Assembly (NCBI GenBank): GCA_027257055.1
Contig: JAPVLO010000039.1
Coordinates: 5,486,501-5,550,500 of the forward strand
Length of the DNA: 64,000 nt
Source of the DNA: Cephalopachus bancanus
Lineage: Eukaryota > Chordata > Mammalia > Primates > Tarsiidae
Direction of reading: 5' to 3'
Shown here: piece by piece, positions 1 to 10,379 of the stretch
How the letters are laid out: each line of letters opens with the position of its first letter
Numbering within the stretch: the first letter of the stretch is position 1
Position numbers and translations under genes: made by a program
Notes under the pieces: model-generated
What the model was told of the DNA's origin: nothing
What the model saw: the letters and a program-made list of their open reading frames with translations, nothing else
Database searches by the model: none

Positions 1-424
1 GGTTATCGAGTTAAGGAGATTGGCAGCACCATGTCTGGCAGAAAGGGGACTGATGACTCCATGATCCCGCAGTCGCAGAAGTTTCAGATAGGAGAATATT
101 TGGACATAGCGATCACCCCTCCAAACCCAGGCGCCACCTCCCTTGGGGTGCATGAGACCATATTAGATTCTGTCTACTAGTTCTTGAATTTATTTTTCAG
201 TTATGTAATAAGTGTATGTACCCTCCTCCCCCCATTATTGTCATTAAGCCTTTAAATTCTAAGCAAATTATAATGCATCTACTTAGACGCTAGCTCTGGA
301 TGTGCTGGCATCACTAATAGAAAGTCTGTATGTTCAAGCCTTACTGTAAAATTTGAAGAAAAGTGCTCTTAGCATTCTGTGTGCAACCACATTGTTAAAT
401 ACACGTGTGTCATAAAAAAAAGAA
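1..424 (+). pseudogene. SAP18P: SAP18 processed pseudogene, 3' part
   Basis: The first 165 bases encode the C-terminal end of SAP18 (Sin3A-associated protein 18, a subunit of the Sin3/HDAC and ASAP complexes), entering at GYRVKEIGST and running through MSGRKGTDDS and then QKFQIGEYLDIAITPPN. After that a one-base insertion moves the remainder out of frame: the expected Pro-rich end and the ATGAGACCATATTA terminus can be seen in the next frame, and the actual frame stops at 178-180. About 230 bases of 3' UTR-like sequence follow, ending in an A-run at 414-424, so this is a retrotransposed mRNA copy. The 5' part lies outside the window. It is non-functional because of the frameshift. I recognise the parent from the protein; copy age was not measured. 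Confidence 0.85.
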
Positions 425-736
425 GCTGAATGATATTCCATTGAATGTATACAGTACATTTTGTTTATCCATTCATCTGCCAATGGACACTTGGGTGGCC
501 TTTACCATTTGGCTGTCAAGAATAATGCTGCTGTGAACATGGTTGTGCAAATATCTGTTTGAGTTCCTGCCTCCAATTCTCTTGGGTGAATACCCAAAAG
601 TGAAATTGTCAGATCACATGGTAATTCTGTTTAACTTTTTGGAGAACTGTCACACTGTCTGCCAGTGGCAGCACCATTATACTTTCCTACCAGGAATGCA
701 CAAGAGTTCCGAGTTCTCCACATCCTCACCAGCACT

Positions 737-763
737 TGTTATTATTATTATTATTATTATTTT
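737..763. repeat. (TTA)n microsatellite
   Basis: About nine TTA units inside the old L1 fragment. Confidence 0.9.
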
Positions 764-931
764 GTAGCAGTCATCCTAATGGGTGTGAAGTAATATCTCA
801 TCATGGTTTTGGTTTGCATTTCCCTTATTCTAAGTGATGCTGAGCATCTTTTAATGTACTTATTAACTGTTTGCGTATCTTCTTTGGAGAAATGTGTATT
901 CAAGGTCTTTGTCTATTTAAAATTTTTTTAA

Positions 932-1090
932 AAAAAATTTTCAGAGATGAGATCTCACTCTGTTCTCAAGGCTGGAGTGCAGTGCCATGGATCACAGCTC
1001 ATCACAGCCTTGAACACCTGGACTTAAATGATCCTCCCACCTCAGCCTCTTGAGTAGCTGGTATTACAGGTGCACACCACCGCACCCAGA
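932..1090 (-). mobile_element. Alu monomer (J-like), antisense
   Basis: Single 7SL-derived arm read in reverse ('gatctcactctgttctcaagg' to 'caccaccgcaccca'), inserted in the L1 fragment. Diverged and without a second arm, so an old FLAM/FRAM-like element. Confidence 0.7.
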
Positions 1091-1170
1091 TCCTCTTGCC
1101 ATTTTAAAATCAGGTTATTTGAGTTTTTGTTGCTGTTGAGCCATAGGAATTCTTTATATATTCTAGGTAT

Positions 1171-1432
1171 TGTTTTTGCTTGTAAGACAGAGTGTGTCTC
1201 TGTTGTCCAGGCTGGAGTGTAGTGGCATGATTACAGCTCACCACAGCCTCAAACTCTTGGGCTCAAGTGATCCTCCTGTCTCAGCCTCCTGAGTATCTGG
1301 GACTACAGGTGTACAGACAGGGTCTCACTGTGTTGCCTAGGCTGGTCTTGAAATTCTGGTCTCATGCAGTCCTCCCATCTCAGCACCCCAAAGTGCTGGA
1401 GTTACAAGCATGAGCCATGCATGCACCTGGCC
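1171..1432 (-). mobile_element. AluJ-like dimer, antisense
   Basis: Dimeric Alu in reverse orientation with an internal shortening around 1315. Strong divergence and the 'agtgatcctcctgtctcag' wording indicate an old AluJ-age copy in the same L1. Confidence 0.75.
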
Positions 1433-1974
1433 TATCTATTCGGGATATTAGTCCCTTAGCAGATGCATGATTTTCAAATGAACCTTCTTTTAGTCCCCTT
1501 GTCCTAGCCCTGTTTCCACCTGCCACAAGCCCTTTGCACATGCTCTCCCTCTTTGTCTTATCTTTTGACTATAATGTGTCTGGGTGTGGATCTCTTTGAG
1601 TCTGTCCTACCTGGAGTTCACTGAGATTCCTGGATGTATAGATTAATGGTTTTTTTATTTTAGAAATAAACTTGGAAGTTTTCAGTCATTGTTTATTTGA
1701 AATTTTTTTGTTCTCTCTTCTGGTACTCCCATTATGCATATGCTGGTGTACTTAAAGGTATCCCACTTTTCTCTGAGGATCTGCTCATTATAATTCATTC
1801 TATTTCCTCTCTGTTCTTTGGGTTGTATAATCTCTGTCAATCTAGCTTCAAGTGTGTTGGTTCCTTTTCTGCCAGTTCAAACATCCTCGTTTTGTATATG
1901 AAGAGGTGGAAATTCAACCATTTAGATTATTTGAATCCAAGAATCAAATAATCTCTTAGTCTGCAAGTCACGTA

Positions 1975-2275
1975 TTCAATCATTTATTCATTGCATAAAT
2001 ATGTGTTGAATGTTGACTATGTGCCAGAACCATTCTAGGGGCTAGAGAAAATCACACAGGCAATATCCCTGTTATCATCAAAGAGATAAGGACAGCAACA
2101 AGTAAACAGACAGACAGCTAAGGTCCCTTAGGTAATGGTAAGTGCTGTGAAGAAAATGAAGCAGGTAATGAGTAAACAGCTGGAAGAGGCAGGTGCTCAA
2201 AGGTGTGCCTCTGTATACCTTTGACTGAGCTGAGACCTGAAGGAAGGGCATTCCTAAAGCTCTTTCAGGGCAGAT
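1975..2275 (-). mobile_element. LINE2 (L2) fragment
   Basis: Contains 'atttattcattgcataaat', 'gactatgtgccagaacca' and 'gagctgagacctgaagga', typical of the reverse complement of the L2 3' region. Ancient and heavily mutated. Confidence 0.6.
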
Positions 2276-2479
2276 TTTTCTCTTTCTTCTCTGTCTTTTG
2301 AGTATCAGAACAAAGATCCAAGCACATAGTAGGTGCTCAGTAAATGTTTGCTAAATAAATAATAGTTCCAAAGGAACTGTCAACTCTCATGGGCCATATT
2401 AACGATAGAAACATTATAAGTGTTAACATTTTAATCATTTATGTTTCTTTCAGAATCATTTAGTATTTGAATGTGAGGA

Positions 2480-3130
2480 TCTGGCAATATTGAGTGTTGG
2501 CAAGCAGAACTCTCACAGTCTCTGATGGAGTGCAGAACTACTTTGGAAAACCATTTGGCAGGGTCTACAGAGCTGAACAGATGCACACCCTACGACCCAG
2601 CCATTCCACCCCTAGATGGGTACCCAATGGAAATATACACATGCCATGCACTAGAATGTTTGTGATGGCACTATTTATAGTAGCCAAAAGTTCCCATCTG
2701 GTATCACCCAGATGCCCATGAACAGCAAAACAAACTGTGGTATATTCACATAATAGACATAATAATATGACATAATAATATAATAATAATAATATTAGAC
2801 ATAATAACAATAGACATAACATTATGGCAATGAGAATGAACATCAACAACCATGTGTAACACTATGGATGACTTTCACAGATATAAAATGGAACAGAAGA
2901 AGCCATATACAAAAGAGCTCATCCTGTATGAATCAATTGCTACTAAAAGTACCAAAATGGAGGAAACTAATCTTCATGTTAGAAGTCAGGAGGGTGGTTA
3001 TCCTTGGGTGACCTCATGCTTTGAAGGGAGCATGGAGCAGAGTTGCTGGGGAGTGGGTACCCTGGTGTGGTCAGTTTAGGAAAATTCATCAAGCTGTACA
3101 CTCCCAATAGAAGTACTTTTCTGGATCACA
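2480..3130 (+). mobile_element. Old L1 fragment, sense (ORF2 end and 3' UTR)
   Basis: 'gaaaaccatttggcaggg', 'cgacccagccattccaccc', 'tttatagtagccaaaagt' and 'agatgcccatgaacagca' match the end of L1 ORF2, interrupted by stops. An AT-rich simple stretch (2755-2820) follows, then a diverged L1 3' UTR-like segment. Confidence 0.75.
2755..2820. repeat. AT-rich simple repeat (ATA/AATA units)
   Basis: Imperfect 'gacataataata' repeats within the L1 fragment; several short degenerate units. Confidence 0.75.
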
Positions 3131-3689
3131 GTCCTGGAAATCTGCAACAGTTCAAATAAATTAATGGGTCGACAACATGGATTCCACTTGGGTGACTGAC
3201 TCCACTCCAGCAGGCACCTTCCTAGTCCTGTGCCAGGTATAAAGACAGATCTTTGCAAAGAACTGGCCTGGGTATAACAGCTTCTTCTCTCGCCTCAATG
3301 TGTGCTGAATCACACTCATGCCTGGAGAGAAGCTTGGGTGGCAAGAAACACCGTCTGTCTAGAGGCACGAGACCTGGGGTGCACTGGGCGCTGGCTGTGC
3401 GACCCTGAGCCTGTTCCTTAAACCCTCCATGTAGGTTTAGGAGCTGCAGATAGATACTTACAGGCACCTTGTTGGGATGAAGGAAGGTGAGCGGGTAAAG
3501 AGCCTGGCAGGGTACTCAGCACAAAGTGCTCAGTGACGTTAGCTGTGTCTCCCAAAATGAGTACATGATTTCGTTTGAGGCTTTCAAGCCAATGATGCAT
3601 CAGCTTGATGGTGAAGGGAGGGTTAAGGAGGAAGCAGAGACTGTGAGAGGAGAGAAGGACTGCCTCGTGACCAGTTGGCAGAACTGCGT

Positions 3690-3950
3690 TCAAAATGCCC
3701 TGGGGTTTTGCATTTCAAAAATTACATACTGCATGCTCCAAACAGCTCCAATGTATAATAGAAGATACAAAAACAGGCAAAATGAGTCTATTCTTAGAAG
3801 GTGGGCTAGTGACTTACTGGTGGGGATACAGTGAGTGGAAAGGGACACAGAGGAGGCTACGGGGGATGATTGTGTTCTGTTTTGACCTGGTGCTGGTTGC
3901 ACAATTAGGGTGAGGTTTATGAACATTCATCAAGCTCAGTGCTTGTGTGC
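3690..3950 (+). mobile_element. Possible old L1 3' UTR fragment
   Basis: 'gaggttta tgaacattcatcaag' near 3910-3935 resembles the tail of the fragment ending at 3130 ('aggaaaattcatcaagctg'), suggesting two related old L1 3' ends. Weak, based on local similarity only. Confidence 0.35.
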
Positions 3951-4237
3951 ATTTTTCTTCACAGAGGCTCCACATGAGATTCGGGCCTAATGTAACTCTG
4001 GCCTACAAGAACCAAACTAAGAGGGATAAACACTCCCCCTGGGGTTCTATAAAGGGAACTCCAAATAGGGAATGGAAAGCCAAGGAGGGAATTCCACCAT
4101 GTCCCCTGTGCCTCCATGCTGCCAGCAGATAGCACTGGTTGTAGAGAAGATGGAAGAGCCTCCACTTTTTCCACCTTTGGGCTGTTTCTACACAACTGGG
4201 GAGGCAAACAGTCAGGCGGAAGTTCTTGGGATCACCA

Positions 4238-4534
4238 CTTTTTTTTTGTTTGAGTCAGTCTTATTCTGTCACTCAGGCTGGAGTGCAGTGGCATGCTGCT
4301 CATGGCCACCGCAGCCTCAACCTGCTGAGCTCAGGTGATCCTTCCATCTCAGCCTTCCAAGTACCTGGAACCACAGGCATATGCCACCATGCCTAGCTAA
4401 CTTTTAAAAATTTATTGTAGAGACAAGGTCTCACCATGTTGCTCAGGCTGATCTCCAACCCCTGAGCTCAGGCAATCCTCTCACCTCAACTTCCCAAAGT
4501 TCTGGGATTACAGGTGTGAGTCACCGTGCCTGGC
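4238..4534 (-). mobile_element. Alu dimer, antisense (type B/J)
   Basis: T-run at 4238 then a full reverse-oriented dimer to 'tgtgagtcaccgtgcctggc'. It has the 'atttattgtagagacaag' linker typical of the local Alu family but is more diverged than the type A copies. Confidence 0.85.
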
Positions 4535-4974
4535 TATCACTGCTGCTTTTACGCTTGCTTCCAGATATCATGGGCTTGAAATAAAGATACTGTAGTCTAT
4601 ACAGCACTGGAAGGTAATTACACAAAAGTACAACCACTTGTAGAGGATGCACACATGTGACAATGTACACCAGACACATGAACTAACTTACATGATTGGA
4701 CATGCAAACATACATGTGTATCTTTGAAAGTTCACAGTTTGAAGGTCTGTATGTAGGGGACTAACTGTATAGGTTTTTGTATGGCTGCATGTTTTCAATT
4801 CTCAGGCATATTCTTACGAGTGGAACTGCTGAGTCACATGGCAACTCTGCTTACCCTTCTGAAGAACATTTACATTTGCATATACACTTATGTATTTTTA
4901 TTATGTATTTTTTATTCCTGTCAATAAGAGGTAGGCGGTGCCAATCCGACTTTTATAGAGGAGGGAACTGAGGC

Positions 4975-5200
4975 CCAGCACACTCAAAGGATAATAAATA
5001 ATAGTAGCTGCCACTTGTACCAAGTGCTGGCTGTGTGCCAGGCACTGAGATGTGATCTAAATGCACGGAGCCATTCCATCCTCACAACAGTCCTGTGAAA
5101 TTGGGATTATGTTTATCCCCATTTTGCAGTTACAAAAATCAGATATTTTGAACAAGGGCACACAGTGGTGTGACCTAAGACTTGAACTCACTTCCAGCTG
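4975..5200 (-). mobile_element. MIR element, antisense
   Basis: 'gctgtgtgccaggcactg', 'ccatcctcacaacagtcctg', 'ttatccccattttgcag' and 'ggcacacagtggtgtgacc' follow the order of the reverse complement of the MIR consensus. Confidence 0.8.
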
Positions 5201-5519
5201 GCTAAATTTCAGGCTCTCATGGGTTCTCAACTCCCCACTGCTCGGTGAACTCCGAGCTGTCAGCACACTTCCACCCAGTGCCTGGCACGTAAGGTGTGCA
5301 TGTCCTGCTCTACTTGACCTCTACTGCAGGGGATACTCCTGGGCACCCTGTGCCCTCCCTTCTCTCTGACCATAGTCTCCATGGGTCTTTCCTCCAGATA
5401 CATCCTAGAGTCACTTCCTTTCCAATGGGTCTTCCTGCGTCCAATTTTCACCCTCTCCACACTACCAGAATGGTCTAAAACACAAATCCCAGTTACATAT
5501 AGATATCCTCAGCTCCAAA

Positions 5520-5975
5520 CTCTCAACATTACCCATTACCAGTGAGCAGGATAACTTCTAAGTTCTGCAGACTGGCCTCTTTCCTCACCATCTGCCCTCC
5601 CATTTCACGCCCTACCATCCAACCATATGGAACTGCTTGCATTTCCCCAGAGATGCTGTGCATTCATTTATCTGCAATGCTGCATAAGAAGCTCTCACTG
5701 CTTAGAGTGTCCTTCTCTACTTCTTTCACTTAGGGAACTCCTACACATCCTTCAAGTCCTAGCATATTTGCCCATCTCTTCTCTAAAGCCTTCCTTGTTC
5801 TGGTACTCTGTCCCTTGAACTCGCAAAGCACTTTTTAACACCTTCAACATAAGCTATTATTAGTCTCCCTAGCTGGACCGTGTACACTTTGAGAACAGAG
5901 ATTGGGCTTTATTCCGTTTTGTATATTTCCAGGCCTAGAACAAGACCTTGCTTGGTCGAATGACTAAACAAAGAA
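5520..5975 (+). mobile_element. LINE2 (L2) 3' fragment
   Basis: 'aactcctacacatccttcaagtc', 'taaagccttccttgttctgg' and 'ttgagaacagagattgggct' in order match the L2 3' region. Ancient. Confidence 0.65.
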
Positions 5976-5982
5976 ATGCTCT

Positions 5983-6590
5983 AGACCCGTGCTGTATAAT
6001 ACAGTAACCATAAGCTACCTGAGGCTAGTACGTCCTTGAAATGTGGCTGGTCCAAGTTGAGATCTCCTGTAAGTATAAAATACACAATGGAGCCGGGCTC
6101 AGTGGCGCAGCCTGTAATCCCGCGCCTTTGGGAGGCTGAGGTGAGTGAATTGCCTGAGCGCGCAGGTTCGAGACCTGCCTGGGCAGCGAGACCTCATCTC
6201 TACAATAAATAAAAAAAAAAATCAGCCGGGCGTGGTAGCGTGCGCCTGTAGTTCCAGCTACTTGGAAGGCTGAGGCGGAAGGATAGCCGGAGCCTACTAG
6301 GTCGACTCCGTGCACTCCAGTGGCTCGACTGCACTCCAGTCTGGGCGACAGAGAGAGACTCCAACTCAAAAAAAATAAAATAAAATAAAATACACAATGG
6401 ATTTAGAAGACTTTAGCACAGCGGGAAAAAAGTAAAATATATTTTGATAATTTTTTAATACTGACTAAAAATTGAAACAATACTTTGCATATATTGGGTT
6501 AAATTATATTCCTAAAATTAATTTCACCTCTTTTTGAACTTTTTAATGTGACTAGTAGGACATTTTTAAATTACATATGTGCTGGTCTCC
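5983..6590. mobile_element. MER5-like hAT-Charlie DNA transposon fossil
   Basis: 'cgtgctgtataatacagtaacc', 'cttgaaatgtggctgg' and, beyond the inserted Alu, 'atattgggttaaattatatt' and 'ttaatgtgactagtagga' resemble non-autonomous hAT elements of the MER5 group. Split by the Alu at 6091-6384. The exact subfamily is not certain. Confidence 0.55.
6091..6384 (+). mobile_element. Young Alu (type A) with target-site duplication
   Basis: Complete dimer from 'gccgggctcagtggcgc' to an A-rich tail of AAAAT units. Flanked by a perfect 16-base duplication 'ataaaatacacaatgg' (6075-6090 and 6385-6400), which shows an L1-driven insertion into the MER5-like element. Confidence 0.95.
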
Positions 6591-7099
6591 CAGCTTGCTA
6601 ATTGCCTCTCTTGGTCTAAACCATTCTCCACAGAGTAGTCAGATGATCCTGTAAAACATCCATCAAATCATATATATGTCCAGTCTCATTATTCAAGGTA
6701 ATGTTGTATAAAGTAGCCACAAATTGAGTTCTAGGGGAAACTGCTTCTAGGGGAAATACAGGGTTAAGTCCCGGTGAGCCCCTGGTTACATTTTTATCAA
6801 CCAATCAACTCATTTTCTTTTATGAGTGTTTCTGTTTAAAAACAAGTTAGTTATGTATTTTGCTGACTCAGTGAAACTGAACTCAAGGCCAAGACTGAAT
6901 GAAACTAAATGAATACTGGCATTTTCTCTGTAAGATACATCACCACTTTCTTGTGCTGAGGAAACCTAGACAGCATATCAGCACTACACTTAGGACTATT
7001 TTAAACATCAAAGTCACCAACAACCATGCACAAAAATGTGAAAAAGATTACACCATACATAAAAGAACACTTGTAGAAACAGTGTTGCTTTATTATAAT

Positions 7100-7252
7100 T
7101 TTTCTTAGAGATGGGAGTCTTGCTCTGTCACCCAGGCTGATGTACAGTGGTGCAATCAGTTCACTGTAGCCTCCAACTCCTGAGCTCAAGCAATCCTCCT
7201 GCCTCAGCCTCCTAAGTGGCTGGGTCTATAGGCGGGTGCCACCATGCTGGGT
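7100..7252 (-). mobile_element. Alu monomer (J-like), antisense
   Basis: Single reversed arm 'gctctgtcacccaggctg' to 'gggtgccaccatgctggg', flanked by similar 'ttgctttatt' / 'ttgccttatt' sequences. Old monomeric element. Confidence 0.7.
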
Positions 7253-7334
7253 GAGTATTGCCTTATTTGACCTCAGCTGAGAATGTGCAGGATCGTTATG
7301 TCCATGAATGAATGAGAAAGCACCACAAGTATTG

Positions 7335-8300
7335 ATTTTGGGGTTAGAGATAAACGTTAGTCAGCACTGCAAGCTTGAGGAAGGTCCTCAGGCCCAAAAA
7401 GAGGCATCAGGCCTTGTGGGTGTGCAGGCTCCCAAGACGGAGAAAGAGGAGGCAGCTTTCTCCTCTCCCGGGAGCCCTGACAGCAGTGCCAGCTGCTGGG
7501 TCACTGAGACCTCTCAGGAGCATTCAAGGAGGCTCCTCTTTTCTCAGCACCATTGCCTCCACTCTATGGAGCCAGTCTGATGAGGGCTCCGGTAGCCAAG
7601 ACAAGTGGAGCTAAGCCCCTTGTCCAGCCTGCCTGACCCTGAGTCCTTGCTCCAAGAGGCCCTAGATGGGAAGATGACTCATTTGGTTCATTTCTCGCTC
7701 CACAAGTATTGAACCACGGAGCTGATCACAAAGGCAGAAATGCTGAATAGTGCCATCAGAAATTACAAGGACCATTTCTCTGGAATCTTCAGCAAAGCTC
7801 CAAGTATATGTGACTGGTCTTTGGCAATGATGGGAAGGAAGTGAACCCCACTGGCTACTGCTACATCCTTCTCAGCTCCCTGGGCCTCTCCTCCCTAGGC
7901 ATGCTGAGGGATGACCAGAGAAAGGCCAAGACTGGCCTCCTGATAAACTTCCCGAGCATGATCTTCACTGAAGGCAACTATGCCCCAGGGGAAGTCATCT
8001 GGCAAGTGCTAAGTGTGATGGGGTGTGCCCAAGGAGGGAGGGCGCACTGCATCTATGGGGACCCCGGGAAGCGCCGCACCAAAAACTGGGTGCAGGAAAA
8101 GTACCCGACCTACCAACAATAATTCTGAACACTATGAGTTTCTGTGAGGTCCAAGGGCCCATGCTGAAACCAGCAAAATGAAGGTCCTAAAACATTCAGC
8201 CAGGGTCAATAGGAGAGATTCCACTTCCTACCCATCCCTGTATGAAGAGGCTCTTAGAGAGAGGAGGGAGAGGGAGCCTGAGCAGGAATTGCAGCCAGGG
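7335..8300 (+). pseudogene. MAGE-A-like retropseudogene
   Basis: Decayed, intronless copy of a type I MAGE (melanoma antigen family) gene. The order of matching segments follows the family: N-terminal QHCKLEEGPQAQKEASGLVG and VQAPKTEKEEAA near 7360-7460; LWSQSDEGSGSQ near 7560; ELITKAEMLNSAIRNYKDHF near 7720-7780; then the MAGE homology domain, with NPTGYCYILLSSLGLSSLGM, KTGLLINFPSMIF, APGEVIWQVLSVMG, IYGDPGKRRTKNWVQEKY, GPRAHAETSKMKVL and finally YPSLYEEALRE near 8250. The matches sit in at least three frames, with stops at 7578, 7697, 7832 and 8148, so it is not coding. Type I MAGE genes are X-linked and their coding sequence is in one exon, so this is an autosomal retrocopy or an exon-level transposition. 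No clear A-tail is seen. Which MAGE is closest was not resolved. Confidence 0.85.
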
Positions 8301-8493
8301 CAACTGCAGGAAAGCAAGGGATGCCCTAACAGAGAACTGCAGGGTGGCACCTCTAGAAAAGGAGGTTAGAAAAGGCCTTTAGAAGGAGGTGATGGTGAAG
8401 TAGAGGCACGAAATAGAAAAGAAGGCATTCCAGACAGAGGGATGGGCTTGGGTGAGCGAGTCAGCATGATGGGTGGGGCAGGAAAAGTGCATG

Positions 8494-8788
8494 CTAGCCG
8501 GGCTCCACCTGTCATCCCAGCACTTTGGGAGGCCGAGGTGAGTGGATTGCCTGAGCCCGCGGGTTCGAGACCTGCCCGGGCAACTTGGCGAGATCTCATC
8601 TCTACAATAAATCAAAAAATGAGCCGGGCGTGGTAGCGTGCGCCTGTAATTCCAGCTACTTGGAAGGTTGAGGCAGAAGGATCGCCGGAGCCCAGCAGGT
8701 TGAGGCTGCGGTGGCTGGAAGCAGCCATTGCACTCCAATCTGGGTGACAGAGTGAGACTTCAACTCAAAAAAAAAAAAAAGAAAGAAA
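8494..8788 (+). mobile_element. Young Alu (type A) with target-site duplication
   Basis: Full dimer with an A-tail ending in GAAA units. Flanked by a perfect 12-base duplication 'gaaaagtgcatg' (8482-8493 and 8789-8800). The 5' arm has an unusual 'ctccacctgtcatcccag' start. Confidence 0.92.
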
Positions 8789-9099
8789 GAAAAGTGCATG
8801 TTCCAGGGCCATGTCCAGCAGCTTCTCCTGCTCCATGTGACATGAGGCTTACTCTTCACTCTGTGTTTGGAGTGCAATCAGGGTTCTAAGCAGTGGAGGG
8901 CCACCGTGGGTTGAGCACAGTGTACACCACCTGTGGGTTCCTGTTCTACTGGGTGACTTGGAGATGTATCTAGGTTTAACTTTGGTAATTTTCAAACATT
9001 ATGTCTTTTAGTAAAAGATTTAATTAGCTTCAACATCTAAATTCATGAATGATATTGATGGCACATGTATTTTTGTTTATCCACTTCAAAAGTAAGAGG

Positions 9100-9335
9100 C
9101 TGCTCCTTTACCTTGGGCATCTGGCTTCTCGGGGTAAAATGGGGGTGAGGGGGCGGGCAATGTAGCACTGAGTCTGCTCCGCCTTGGCACAACAGAGACC
9201 AGGCAAGGCACTGGGGACTCGATGTCATTGCGGTGGCAGAGTTGTGGCGACAGCCTCCAACAGGGTCACAGGCAGGCACCAGGGCTGTGAGCCTTGGAGT
9301 TATCAGCCCGGAATGGCCGGCACACCATTGGAAAC
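9100..9335 (+). repeat. Decayed duplicate of part of the CDIP1 CpG island
   Basis: This stretch aligns by eye, in the same orientation, with about 10,925-11,152. Shared blocks include 'ttctcg-ggtaaaa', 'cactggggactcgatgtc' against 'cctggggacttcggtgtc', 'ggcgacagcctcc', and 'ggagttatcagcccgg' (identical). Most CpGs of the island copy appear here as TpG or CpA, the mark of methylation-driven decay. Flanking sequence is not duplicated. It includes the copy of a potential splice donor, so it arose at DNA level and not from a spliced mRNA. Confidence 0.85.
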
Positions 9336-9600
9336 CTTCTATCTTTTTTTGTGATTTGGAAGAAGAGACCATGGGAGTAGGATAGGTAGTTCCTTGGAAA
9401 TGTGAAATAATTCGGCATTTGATGCAGATTCATGAAATAGAGAAATAAAATTAAAAGACAAAAACAAGAAGAAAAAAAGAAATAAGCATTAGTGAGTCAG
9501 CAAATATGCAAATACAAACCCATTAATAATAAAGTTCAATAGTTAACCCTACTACTGAAAACCCTTCAAGTAGATTCTACTTGAAATAAAACCCAACTCC

Positions 9601-9878
9601 AGCCAGGATTGTGGCATGCACCTGCAATCCCAGTGCTCTGGGAGGCCTAAGCCAGAGGACTGCTTGAGATCAGCCTGCGCAACACAGAGAGTCCTCGTCC
9701 CCCAAAACATTAATTAGCTGGGCATGGTGGCATGCACCTGTAGACCCAGCTACTGGGGAGGCTGAGGTGGGAAGATCACTTCAGCCCAGGAATTTGAGGC
9801 TGCAGCGAGCTGTGATCCCGCTACTGCACTCCAGCCTAGCCGACAGAGCGAGACCCTGTCTCAAAAAACTAAATAAAT
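9601..9878 (+). mobile_element. AluJ-like dimer
   Basis: From 'agccaggattgtggcatgc' to 'accctgtctcaaaaaac', flanked by imperfect repeats of 'aacccaactcc' / 'aatcccaattcc'. AluJ-type ending ('gaccctgtctc'), older than the type A copies. Confidence 0.85.
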
Positions 9879-9884
9879 CCCAAT

Positions 9885-10240
9885 TCCTTACAATGCCCTG
9901 CAAGGCCCAACATGATTTGTATCCAACTATTCTTCCAGCGTCCTCATTATGGTGACTGTCTCGCCCAAGCCTGTCCCTCTGTCTGGAATGCCTTCTTTTC
10001 TATTTCGTGTCCCCGCCTCACCATCAACTCCTTTGACAGGCCCTTTCTAACCTCCTTTTCTAGAGGCACCACCCGCAGTCTCTGTTAGGGCATCCCTCAC
10101 TTTCCTGCAGGGCCCTGAGTGTCTCGTGGCTTACTTGGACAATGTCCGAAGGCAAGCTCCTGAGCGCAGGGACAGTGACTGTATCGTTCACAGTTTCATA
10201 CACAGCCCTGAGCTCAATAAGTATTTGTGTCATAAAGGAA
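9885..10240 (+). mobile_element. LINE2 (L2) 3' fragment
   Basis: 'tacaatgccctgcaaggccc', 'tctgtctggaatgccttc', 'gctcctgagcgcagggacag' and 'ctgagctcaataagtattt' follow the L2 3' end. It ends immediately before the CpG island. Confidence 0.7.
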
Positions 10241-10379
10241 CAAATGCCGCCCGCGAGGAAGGAAGGAGGTGAGCCTTCCTCTGGCTGACGCCCTGGTGCT
10301 GGCGGGGTAGGCAGGGAAAGCTCACAGGGCCTGTCCCCTATTCTCCAGGCTCCCATTCCGTCGACAAACAGGCTCGAGA

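Larger units (their letters stand above)
425..1500 (-). mobile_element. Old L1 fragment, antisense, split by two SINEs
   Basis: Sequence such as 'gatattccattgaatgta', 'tttatccattcatctgcc', 'aataatgctgctgtgaac' and 'ctccacatcctcaccagc' is the reverse complement of the end of L1 ORF2 and its flank. It continues after the inserted SINEs at 1091-1170 and at 1433-1500 ('ttagtcccttagcagatgc'). It carries many substitutions, so it belongs to an ancient L1M-type subfamily. No coding capacity. Confidence 0.75.
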
